14,011 nt of DNA. Origin: an uncultured Eubacteriales bacterium. Lineage in GTDB: Bacteria > Bacillota > Clostridia > Christensenellales > Christensenellaceae. Positions within the stretch are counted from its first letter, which is position 1. The number at the start of each line of letters is the position of its first letter. The stretch covers positions 1-14,011 of the forward strand of contig CAJJPW010000028.1 of assembly GCA_905193725.1 (NCBI GenBank), read 5' to 3'. Below are positions 6,668-13,187 of this stretch, one piece after another. The translations under genes were made by a program, and so were the position numbers. The notes beneath the pieces were generated by a model, which searched no databases, was not told the DNA's origin, and saw nothing but the letters and a program-made list of their open reading frames with translations.

Positions 6668-7057
6668 ATGATTAAAGAATCGGGAGAAAATTACTTAGAG
6701 ACGATTTTGCTTTTGGAACGGCGCAATGGGATTGTGAGGCTGGTGGATATTGCAAACGAATTGGGAGTTTCCAAACCCAGCGTGAATCGAGCAATGGGCG
6801 TGCTCAAAAAAGATGGATATATCCTGCAAGAACTCTATGGAGATATCACTTTGACAAAGGCAGGGAGAGATAGAGCTGGCGGTATTTTGAAACGCCATAA
6901 GTCCATTACGGATTTTTTGAGCCAGGTACTAGGAGTAGATGCTGAGACAGCGGAAAACGACGCCTGCCGAATAGAGCATGTAATCAGCCAGCAGACAGCT
7001 GAGCGCATTATCCAGTATATGAAAGAGCACCAGCTGGCAGAAGATACAGATTATTGA
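6668..7057 (+). CDS. DtxR/MntR-family metal-dependent regulator, short form
   Basis: A 129-residue protein consisting of the winged helix (about 5-66: RLVDIANELGVSKPSVNRAMGVLKKDGYI) and the dimerisation/metal domain (about 70-125), without the C-terminal SH3-like domain, as in MntR. By hand alignment the metal-site positions are N8 (Asp8 in B. subtilis MntR, Met10 in DtxR), E11, H77, C100 (Glu99 in MntR, Cys102 in DtxR), E103 and H104 within NDACRIEHVIS. The site is therefore a mixture of the Mn and Fe types, and N8 matches neither. GGAG (6657-6660) lies 7 bases before the ATG. The gene is 43 bases behind the triple-GerMN lipoprotein and seems to share its transcript. It may sense Mn or Fe, or respond poorly to metal. 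No metal transporter gene is in the window. Confidence 0.88.
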   Translation: MIKESGENYLETILLLERRNGIVRLVDIANELGVSKPSVNRAMGVLKKDGYILQELYGDITLTKAGRDRAGGILKRHKSITDFLSQVLGVDAETAENDACRIEHVISQQTAERIIQYMKEHQLAEDTDY

Positions 7058-7092
7058 GGTTTTCTATTTGATTGGAGAAGAGGTTTGAAGCG

Positions 7093-7302
7093 ATGGGAGC
7101 TTTGGGACAAAAAGACGTGGAAAAGATCGCAAAGCTGCTGGATGTGGAGCGGCTAGCAAACCGCAAGGGTGCCACTTGCGTAGTATACAAGGCAAAATCG
7201 TATTACGTATGGAGGCAAGACAATCAGCTGTACTTCCAAAGAAAATGGCCTTGGAGCCGTAAATATCGCTCTACAATATGTCGGAAGGACGGCAATAATT
7301 AG
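7093..7302 (+). CDS. Small basic hypothetical protein
   Basis: A 69-residue protein I do not recognise. The ATG at 7093 has AGAGG at 7079-7083, 9 bases upstream; an in-frame TTG at 7072 would add 7 residues but has no clear ribosome site. The N-terminal half looks helical (GQKDVEKIAKLLDVERLA). The middle has short strand-like segments (ATCVVYKAKSYYVW, NQLYFQR). The tail is rich in Trp, Arg and Lys (KWPWSRKYR). There is no signal peptide or membrane helix. It is the last gene of the kinase-lipoprotein-regulator cluster, 35 bases after the DtxR-like gene and upstream of a strong terminator. Its position argues for a real gene, its sequence gives no function. Confidence 0.55.
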   Translation: MGALGQKDVEKIAKLLDVERLANRKGATCVVYKAKSYYVWRQDNQLYFQRKWPWSRKYRSTICRKDGNN

Positions 7303-7318
7303 CCAAAGGTAGAAACCA

Positions 7319-7334
7319 CCTGCCTTATGGCAGG
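7319..7334. terminator. Short GC-rich hairpin between convergent genes
   Basis: CCTGCC (7319-7324), a TTAT loop and GGCAGG (7329-7334) form a perfect 6-bp stem. On the plus strand no T run follows. On the minus strand the following sequence (TGGTTTCTACCTTT) is only moderately T-rich. It may help end transcription of the minus-strand asparagine synthetase gene, whose stop is at 7456. Confidence 0.3.
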
Positions 7335-7392
7335 GGGAGCCTTGGACTGCTGTGAGAAAGGGTAATATAATGTGGAATATAGAGGCAAAAGG

Positions 7393-7429
7393 GGCACTTG
7401 CCATGCAATGGGAAGCGCCTCTCTTTTTT
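7393..7429 (+). terminator. Rho-independent terminator closing the kinase-lipoprotein cluster
   Basis: GGCACTTGCCAT (7393-7404) pairs at 10 of 12 positions with ATGGGAAGCGCC (7408-7419) around a GCA loop. A T-rich tail with six consecutive T (7424-7429) follows. It lies about 90 bases after the small basic gene and before the 3' end of the opposing gene. Confidence 0.7.
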
Positions 7430-7455
7430 ATCATGCAGGTTGTATCCTGAGAAAA

Positions 7456-9294
7456 TTACACTTGGAATGCCACGCTGTACTCCCGCAGCCAAATATCTAG
7501 CCCCACTAAATAGGCGAAGAACTGAGGGCCGGTCATGAGCTGGCCAAACCAAGGCATGAGTATTTGGGAGCCGTTTTGGGCCATCTCTATGAGGGTAGCA
7601 GTATCCAGTATTTCGTGAATTGGGCTGGTGGGATCGTGTAAGATCTCCAGAAGCACCTTGGTGATTTTTTGCTCGTAAATGGGATTGTGTGTCTTGGGGA
7701 ACGGACACTTTTTGCGGTTTAGCACTTCCTCAGGCAGATAATCGCCCACTGCCAACCGCAAAATGCCCTTTTCCTTGCCACCTGCGTTTTTCATGTCAAA
7801 GGGGATGTTGAACACGTAAGAGGCCAGTTTCGCATCGGCAAAGGGCATGCGGGCCTCGAGGCCACTTGCCATACTCATTCTATCCTTCCGGTCTATGAGG
7901 TTTGCGCCGAACCAGTTGAGGCACACATAAAACATCTTCCGAATACGTGCATCCCGCGGGCTTTCTCCCGCCAGCATAGGGGCGCTGCTCAGAGCAGTTA
8001 GATACGAATCCTTGGCAAACTCCTCTACCTTTAAGTGGGCTAAATCCTTTGCCATGATACTGGTGCGCAGGGATATGGAGTCAGACCAGGGGAATACATC
8101 TTTAAACAGCAGATCTTCCCGGTAGAACCAAGGGTATCCTCCGAAGATCTCGTCAGCGCATTCCCCTGAAATGACTACATCGGAATATTTTTTGATCTCT
8201 CTGCATGCCAAGAGAAGGGAACTATCTACGTCAGCCATGCCGGGCAAATCCCTAGCTAAAATACCTGCCCGCAGCGAATCGATCAGCTGGTCGATAGTGA
8301 TATTGTAAATCATGTGTTCGCTCTGCAAATACTTTTGCATGATCTCGATGTATATCTCATCTCGTGTGGATTGGAACACGTTTTTTTGAAAGTACTTGGC
8401 GTTATCCTCATACTCGATGGAGAAGGTGTGGAGCTTTTTGGTGCGGGATTCCAGGTTGCGGTTGATAATGGAGCATATGGCGCTGGAATCCAGACCACCC
8501 GACAACAGACAGGTATAGGAGGCGTCGGAAGGGATTTGCCGTTTGACAGAAGATACCACTAGATCCCGAACCTTTTCCACAGTAGTATCCAGCGAGTCGG
8601 TGTGCCCCACGGCCTCCAACTGCCAGTAGCGATGAATATACGTCCCCAACCGGGAATACATCATGCACTCCCCAGGGCAGATGGAGTGGATATCCCGAAA
8701 CAGCGTCTTGCCAGGGGGCAGGCAAGGGGATAGGGCAAAAAGGGTCATGAGCCCTTGTTCGTCTACCACAGGGTGTACTGCGGGGTGTTTTAAGAGCGCC
8801 TTAATCTCCGAGGCGAAGACAAAGATACCCCCGAGATCTGCATAATATAGGGGCTTTGCTCCCAGCCGATCTCTCGCCAAAAACAGACGCATGCGGGGCT
8901 CTTCTAGCACGGCAAAGGCGAACATGCCATCGAATCGTTCCACACAGGAGACGCCCCACTCAATATAGGATAACAGCACAACTTCTGTGTCCGACTGGGT
9001 GAGAAACGTGTGGCCCAGCTCTAGCAGCTCGGCGCGCAAGCTCCCAGCATTGTAGATCTCGCCATTATAGACGATGGTGTAAGCGTCTTCCCCCAGACGA
9101 CGAGTCATAGGTTGTACTCCGCCCACAGGATCTACGATGCTGAGACGGTTACATCCTAAGGCGGCATTTTGGGTGATATATGTACCTTGGCTGTCTGGGC
9201 CTCTGTGGCTTAGAGAACCGTTCATTTGGTGAAATTTATCGGTGTATTCCAGTAAATTATTTTTAAAATCGATGACTCCTACAATGGAACTCAT
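7456..9294 (-). CDS. asnB: Asparagine synthetase AsnB-type, with Ser in place of the catalytic Cys
   Basis: A 612-residue class II amidotransferase/synthetase; the family makes asparagine from aspartate, ATP and glutamine. The N-terminal glutaminase domain (about 2-190) keeps SHRGPDS, R50 (CNRLSIVD), N77-G78 (YNGEIYN) and S101-D102 (SDTEVV), but begins M-S-S-I-V-G where the family has M-C. The nucleophile exposed after Met removal is therefore Ser. The synthetase domain has the pyrophosphate loop SGGLDSS (265-271), SGECADEIFGGY, and the C-terminal MASGLEARMPFAD and KCPFPKTHNP regions. The ATG at 9294-9292 is chosen because GAGGGAG (9309-9303) lies 8 bases upstream; the in-frame GTG at 9303-9301 overlaps that ribosome site and would bury residue 2. 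Ammonia-dependent synthesis is the likely remaining activity, although Ser might act weakly or the protein might have another amide-forming role. The gene stands alone on the minus strand, divergent from the ECF gene. Confidence 0.93.
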   Translation of the reverse strand: MSSIVGVIDFKNNLLEYTDKFHQMNGSLSHRGPDSQGTYITQNAALGCNRLSIVDPVGGVQPMTRRLGEDAYTIVYNGEIYNAGSLRAELLELGHTFLTQSDTEVVLLSYIEWGVSCVERFDGMFAFAVLEEPRMRLFLARDRLGAKPLYYADLGGIFVFASEIKALLKHPAVHPVVDEQGLMTLFALSPCLPPGKTLFRDIHSICPGECMMYSRLGTYIHRYWQLEAVGHTDSLDTTVEKVRDLVVSSVKRQIPSDASYTCLLSGGLDSSAICSIINRNLESRTKKLHTFSIEYEDNAKYFQKNVFQSTRDEIYIEIMQKYLQSEHMIYNITIDQLIDSLRAGILARDLPGMADVDSSLLLACREIKKYSDVVISGECADEIFGGYPWFYREDLLFKDVFPWSDSISLRTSIMAKDLAHLKVEEFAKDSYLTALSSAPMLAGESPRDARIRKMFYVCLNWFGANLIDRKDRMSMASGLEARMPFADAKLASYVFNIPFDMKNAGGKEKGILRLAVGDYLPEEVLNRKKCPFPKTHNPIYEQKITKVLLEILHDPTSPIHEILDTATLIEMAQNGSQILMPWFGQLMTGPQFFAYLVGLDIWLREYSVAFQV

Positions 9295-9302
9295 ATCTAT
9301 CA

Positions 9303-9309
9303 CTCCCTC
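9303..9309 (-). promoter_or_regulatory. Ribosome binding site that fixes the asparagine synthetase start
   Basis: Read on the minus strand the sequence is GAGGGAG followed by 8 bases and ATG. The alternative GTG overlaps this motif and so cannot use it. The choice matters because it places Ser, not Cys, at the position that becomes the N-terminus. Confidence 0.7.
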
Positions 9310-9325
9310 TTCTTATTTCATATTT

Positions 9326-9361
9326 ATCTTATGCAAAATGACTCGAAAAGTGACAATGTCA
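9326..9361 (-). promoter_or_regulatory. Candidate promoter and dyad upstream of the asparagine synthetase gene
   Basis: On the minus strand TTGTCA (9356-9351) and TAAGAT (9331-9326) form a -35/-10 pair with a long 19-base spacer. The -35 lies in the perfect short palindrome TGACA-A-TGTCA (9351-9361), a possible operator. The long spacer makes the promoter assignment tentative. Confidence 0.3.
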
Positions 9362-9402
9362 TCTACAAATAGGGGAGGGAAAGCGTTGAGATACTAAGAG
9401 CA

Positions 9403-9435
9403 ATTGGCTTTTTCTATATAAAATGCAAAGCCAAT
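9403..9435. repeat. Perfect 9-bp inverted repeat in the divergent promoter region
   Basis: ATTGGCTTT (9403-9411) and AAAGCCAAT (9427-9435) are exact reverse complements around a 15-base AT-rich spacer. It sits between the divergent asparagine synthetase and ECF genes, upstream of the candidate ECF promoter. It may be a protein-binding site or a structure in a longer transcript. No known riboswitch signature was recognised. Confidence 0.5.
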
Positions 9436-9452
9436 CTATGAAAAGGAAAGAG

Positions 9453-9481
9453 TTGTAAAATAGTGGGGTTTGTTTTACAAT
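9453..9481 (+). promoter_or_regulatory. Promoter for the ECF S-component gene with overlapping 8-bp dyad
   Basis: TTGTAA (9453-9458), a 17-base spacer and TACAAT (9476-9481) give a good vegetative promoter 24 bases before the ATG at 9505. TTGTAAAA (9453-9460) and TTTTACAA (9473-9480) are exact reverse complements separated by 12 bases and cover both promoter boxes, the layout expected for a repressor operator. The arms recall BirA-type half sites (TTGTAAAC or TTGTTAAC) but lack the final C. Confidence 0.55.
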
Positions 9482-9504
9482 AAATAACAGAGAGGAGAAG
9501 AGAA

Positions 9505-10026
9505 ATGAGAGAGAATCAGACGAGAAAGCTAGCAGCATGTGGCCTGATGGCCGCAATGATTTTTGTTATCACCTGGGCGGTAAAGTTGCCGGTGCCGTTT
9601 ACTTCGGCAGGCGCTTATGTAAACCTAGGGGATAGCGTAATCTATCTGACAGCTTATCTGCTGGGAGGCTGGATGGGTGTTTTGGCCTCTGGCATCGGCA
9701 GCATGTTGGCGGACATCCTGGCAGGAGCGGGTGTGTACATCCTACCTACATTGATTATCAAAAGTTTAATGGGGTTGGTGTGTTGGCTGCTCATGCGGCG
9801 CAGTGAGAAGTTCATCCCATTTTTACTGGCCAGCATTGTAGGTGGCCTGATTATGGTAGTAGGATACGGGGCATTTGAATGGGCATTTTTTGGAGCAGCA
9901 TATGCCATTACCAGCCTGCCATTTAATCTAATTCAGCTGGGAGGCGGCGTGATCATCGCCATTCCCCTTTTCTTCGCAGGAAAGAAGTTGAAACCCCATC
10001 TTTGGGGACCGGAAAAGAAAAACTAA
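9505..10026 (+). CDS. ECF transporter S component (substrate-binding membrane subunit)
   Basis: A 173-residue, highly hydrophobic protein with about five or six membrane helices and a short Lys-rich tail. The stretch from LPVPFTSAGAYVNLGDSVIYL through LLGGWMGVLASGIGSMLADILAG is typical of the PF07155-like S-component family, where it contributes to the vitamin-binding pocket. These proteins capture a vitamin or precursor and use a shared EcfA-EcfA'-EcfT energising module. None of those subunits is encoded here, so it would be a group II (solitary) S component. The substrate cannot be assigned; the family is often labelled riboflavin-like without proof. GAGGAG (9492-9497) lies 7 bases before the ATG. 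The dyad over its promoter suggests regulation by a vitamin-responsive repressor rather than by a riboswitch. Confidence 0.85.
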   Translation: MRENQTRKLAACGLMAAMIFVITWAVKLPVPFTSAGAYVNLGDSVIYLTAYLLGGWMGVLASGIGSMLADILAGAGVYILPTLIIKSLMGLVCWLLMRRSEKFIPFLLASIVGGLIMVVGYGAFEWAFFGAAYAITSLPFNLIQLGGGVIIAIPLFFAGKKLKPHLWGPEKKN

Positions 10027-10106
10027 ATGATGCCTCTGATCTTGCAAAATAGGTACAGAAGACAGTAAAAAATAAATAGCCAAGGAGTTACTAGGGAGGT
10101 GGACAA

Positions 10107-10838
10107 ATGAAGATACGCATTATTGGCAAATGTGGGCCGTATGCCAAGGCCAATGAGGCCTGCTCCTGCTATCTGCTGAATATCGGCGGAAAGAATGTGG
10201 TGCTAGATATGGGCAATGGAAGCCTAGCCAAGCTGCAGAACTTTATCTCCATGGGAGAGATTGATGCCATTATACTCTCTCATCTGCATTTTGATCACAT
10301 CAGCGATATTTTTATTTTGAAATACGGGTTGATCAACATGAAAAACAAATCCATGCTGGATAAAAAGATCAAATTATTTATGCCAGAGGAGCCTCAGTCC
10401 ATCGCCTCTTTGGTGGCAGACCACACGCTTTTTGACATTACTTACATGAAAGATGGGCTCTCTTTGGATCTCTTTGGCGGCATTGCAAAATTTCGGCAGA
10501 TGACTCACCCTGTGGTGAGCTACGGAGTATCCATCCGCAAAGAGGGAAAGAAGTTTGTGTATACGGGAGATACAAACTACAATGAGCGTTTAGAAAAATT
10601 CATGTGGCAAGCGGACTTACTGCTCGTGGACGGCGGGCTACTGGAGCAAGATGGCGGTAAGGCAGCACCCCATTTGACAGTCAAACAGGCTGCCATGCTG
10701 GGACATAGGGCAGAGGCAAAGCAGACGGTGATTACCCATCTGAGCCCTCTATATACCTATGATCAAATAAGAGAGGAATGCGTTTCCTTCCCAAATGCGC
10801 TTGTGGCAAATGAATTCGATCAATTTACCGTGGAATAA
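10107..10838 (+). CDS. Metallo-beta-lactamase-fold hydrolase (YhfI/RNase Z-like)
   Basis: A 243-residue cytoplasmic hydrolase. It opens with the family pattern MKIRIIGKCGPY and ACSCYLL, then VVLDMGNG. The zinc ligands are complete: H59, H61, D63 and H64 in SHLHFDH, H134 in MTHPV, D155 in YTGDTN and H211 in ITHLSP. It thus has an intact two-metal site and resembles B. subtilis YhfI and the RNase Z branch, but it lacks the long exosite arm expected of tRNA-processing RNase Z. A phosphodiesterase or nuclease-like activity is the reasonable inference; the substrate is unknown. A very strong ribosome site (GGGAGGTG) lies just before the ATG. Its last 44 bases overlap the start of comEC, so the two are probably co-expressed. 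Confidence 0.9.
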   Translation: MKIRIIGKCGPYAKANEACSCYLLNIGGKNVVLDMGNGSLAKLQNFISMGEIDAIILSHLHFDHISDIFILKYGLINMKNKSMLDKKIKLFMPEEPQSIASLVADHTLFDITYMKDGLSLDLFGGIAKFRQMTHPVVSYGVSIRKEGKKFVYTGDTNYNERLEKFMWQADLLLVDGGLLEQDGGKAAPHLTVKQAAMLGHRAEAKQTVITHLSPLYTYDQIREECVSFPNALVANEFDQFTVE

Positions 10839-13149
10839 TCATTCATCGGCTCTATTTCAAAACTGGAAGGAGAGAAAAGCCTTTTATACTGCACTGGTAC
10901 TGGGCTTTTCTTATTATGTTGCCTATCGGCTTCCGGTAGAAAAACATATTTGGCTGTGGGGATTGATAGGTTGCTGTCTTTTATTCACCCTGCTTTTGGC
11001 TTTTCGAAGGGAAAGCAAGCTGGTCTTTTTGCTTTGCGTCTTTTTACTAGGTGCTTCTTACTTTGCCGCAGTGTATCAGCAGACGGGATATCCGGAGCTC
11101 CATGGGCAAAAGGCCGAGGTCAGCGGCGTGGTAATCGATAAAAATGTGGGAGACACCTATGTCACCTATCAAGTGGCGAGCCCCGTGGTCACCGCAAATG
11201 GACAGGAAACAAAGCTGCAAAAGGATATTTTTGTGACCTCCAGCAAAGCCGATGTAGCGCCGGGGGATCAAATCACCTTTGAAGCCAGGCTTGAGATGCC
11301 ACGCCAAGCAGTCAATGACAAGAGCTTTGACGACTGGCTGTATTGCATTGGCAAAGGAGTTATTTTTCGCAGCTTTTCAGATGATATTGTGAAAGAGGGC
11401 GAGGCATTTCACCCGACGGCTGAGATCCACAAGTTAAGGGATTGGGTAGGAAAGCGAATGAGCGCGTATCTAGACGCGGATACTACGGCAATTGCCCAGT
11501 CGCTGGTGATTGGAGAAAAAGAGGGACTTACCACCGAAGTGCAAGAGGTATTTAGTGCAGTGGGCATTTCTCATCTACTTGCCATATCTGGCCTGCACAT
11601 CTCCATATTGATTGGCGCATTGACGGCACTGCTCTCCTTTGTAAACGTAAAAGTAAAGAGAATACTTCTCATTGCGATTATGCTGGCGTATATTGTGTTT
11701 ACAGGAGGAGCGGCCAGTGTAATCCGGGCAAGTCTAATGGGGATACTCCTCATTGGCAGCAAAATGTTTGATAGAGAGTACGACACCTTATCCTCCCTTA
11801 GCGCCATATTCATCTTATTGTTGCTGATTAACCCCACTTACCTCTTTCAACTGGGGTGTATTTTGTCATTTGCCAGCGTGTTTGCGATCATCTGTTTGTC
11901 GCCCACATTCATCAAACTGTTTTCCAAATGGTTTCCAAAGAAAATGGCAGATAGCATTGCCGTTACCCTGAGCGCTACGGTTGGCACCTTACCACTGGTA
12001 GCCTATGGTTTTGGGCAGATATCTCTCATCGGCATTATCTCAAATCTGTTTATCATTCCCATCTTCACAGTGTGTTTGGTGTTACTGTTTGCAGGTACCG
12101 TGCTCAGCGTGATCTTTGTGCCCCTGAGTTTCCCCTTTATGTGGGTGGCTAATTGGATACTGAAATTTATCGTGTTTTTGGCAGATATCTTTGCAGGGTT
12201 ACCAGGGGGAGATATTCCCGTACCCACGCCGGATGACCTATTCTTGCTAGTGTGCTTTGTAGTGGTCTATCTGTGCTCGCGGTATGTGCCGATTTCGACC
12301 ATCAAAAAATGTGCTGCAGTAAGTGGTACTGTAAGCGTGTTATTGGCGACCTTTTTGATCTCATATATTGCTATACCGCCCATGAGCATCTCTTTTCTAG
12401 ATGTGGGCCATGGGGATAGCATTTTAATTAGCACCAAGCAGGGCAATCACATTTTAGTGGATACGGGAAAAGAGGGCAAGGGAACGCTAGAATATCTGCA
12501 AAGTCACGGCCTCTATGTGGATAGTTTAATTATCACCCATAACGACAGCGATCACGTGGGTGCATTGACAGAACTAGTGGAAGATGGCAGGGTGGGCCAA
12601 ATACTTGCCAGTCCTCAGTCTCTTGCTGACCCTGAGAAAAGTGCTCAATATCAAGCGTTGAACGCCCAGCCCATCAGCCTAGGGGACGTAATTTATGTGG
12701 GAGATGATATTGCTTTAGAAGTGCGATATCCAGCTAGTGAGGCGACAGACGAAGATGCCAACGCGACTTCTTTGGTGATGATGGTGACATATCAGGGCAG
12801 AAACATCTGCCTGCTCACAGGTGACGCCACGAAAGCGGCAGAAAGTCAGCTAGTCCAGCAGTCGAATCTAGAAGCACCCATCCTAAAGGCGGGGCACCAT
12901 GGTTCGGACACCTCCAGTTCATCTTCTCTGATTCGGAAAGTGAATCCAGTTTATGGGGTGTTCTCCTGCGACGAGTTTTCCTATGGATTACCGGATGAAA
13001 ATGTGGTAGAATTGTTTGAGAAATACGGCGCTCAGATTTTAGCTACGGACGAAATGGGGCAGATTACCTTTGAAATATATGACGACCACATTGCAGTGCG
13101 TACCAAACAAACGCCTCTCTGGCCGTATGAGATTTTAAGCCCCATATAA
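10795..13149 (+). CDS. comEC: ComEC/Rec2-family DNA uptake channel protein
   Basis: A 784-residue integral membrane protein of the usual full length. The N-terminal part has membrane helices (about 31-90) and an OB-like DUF4131 region (about 97-200). The central Competence domain (about 235-500) carries the signature VGISHLLAISGLHISIL and many helices. The C-terminal metallo-beta-lactamase domain (about 530-775) has FLDVGHGDS (534-542), the metal motif THNDSDH (H582, D584, D586, H587), LLTGDAT and KAGHHGSDTS (H701, H702). The family moves single-stranded DNA across the membrane in transformation, and the C-terminal domain is thought to degrade the non-transported strand. All key residues appear intact. 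The ATG at 10795 lies inside the hydrolase gene and has no close ribosome site (GAGAGGA is 17 bases away); ATG 10810 is the alternative, so translational coupling is likely. holA follows, a common Firmicute order. Confidence 0.94.
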   Translation: MRLWQMNSINLPWNNHSSALFQNWKERKAFYTALVLGFSYYVAYRLPVEKHIWLWGLIGCCLLFTLLLAFRRESKLVFLLCVFLLGASYFAAVYQQTGYPELHGQKAEVSGVVIDKNVGDTYVTYQVASPVVTANGQETKLQKDIFVTSSKADVAPGDQITFEARLEMPRQAVNDKSFDDWLYCIGKGVIFRSFSDDIVKEGEAFHPTAEIHKLRDWVGKRMSAYLDADTTAIAQSLVIGEKEGLTTEVQEVFSAVGISHLLAISGLHISILIGALTALLSFVNVKVKRILLIAIMLAYIVFTGGAASVIRASLMGILLIGSKMFDREYDTLSSLSAIFILLLLINPTYLFQLGCILSFASVFAIICLSPTFIKLFSKWFPKKMADSIAVTLSATVGTLPLVAYGFGQISLIGIISNLFIIPIFTVCLVLLFAGTVLSVIFVPLSFPFMWVANWILKFIVFLADIFAGLPGGDIPVPTPDDLFLLVCFVVVYLCSRYVPISTIKKCAAVSGTVSVLLATFLISYIAIPPMSISFLDVGHGDSILISTKQGNHILVDTGKEGKGTLEYLQSHGLYVDSLIITHNDSDHVGALTELVEDGRVGQILASPQSLADPEKSAQYQALNAQPISLGDVIYVGDDIALEVRYPASEATDEDANATSLVMMVTYQGRNICLLTGDATKAAESQLVQQSNLEAPILKAGHHGSDTSSSSSLIRKVNPVYGVFSCDEFSYGLPDENVVELFEKYGAQILATDEMGQITFEIYDDHIAVRTKQTPLWPYEILSPI

Positions 13150-13187
13150 TGCCGCCGATGATGATGGAAGAGTAGGAACAGAAAACG

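Noticed and set aside
7370..7450. 26-codon ORF with AAAGGG seven bases upstream
   Set aside because: The strong terminator at 7393-7429 lies inside it and the peptide shows no features, so it is more likely part of the untranslated 3' region.
9301..9303. GTG as the start of the asparagine synthetase
   Set aside because: It overlaps the only good ribosome site and would add three residues before the conserved N-terminus; the ATG at 9294 has proper spacing.
9361..9504. Riboswitch (TPP, FMN, preQ1 or T-box) upstream of the ECF gene
   Set aside because: None of the conserved core sequences was found; a promoter close to the gene leaves only a short leader.
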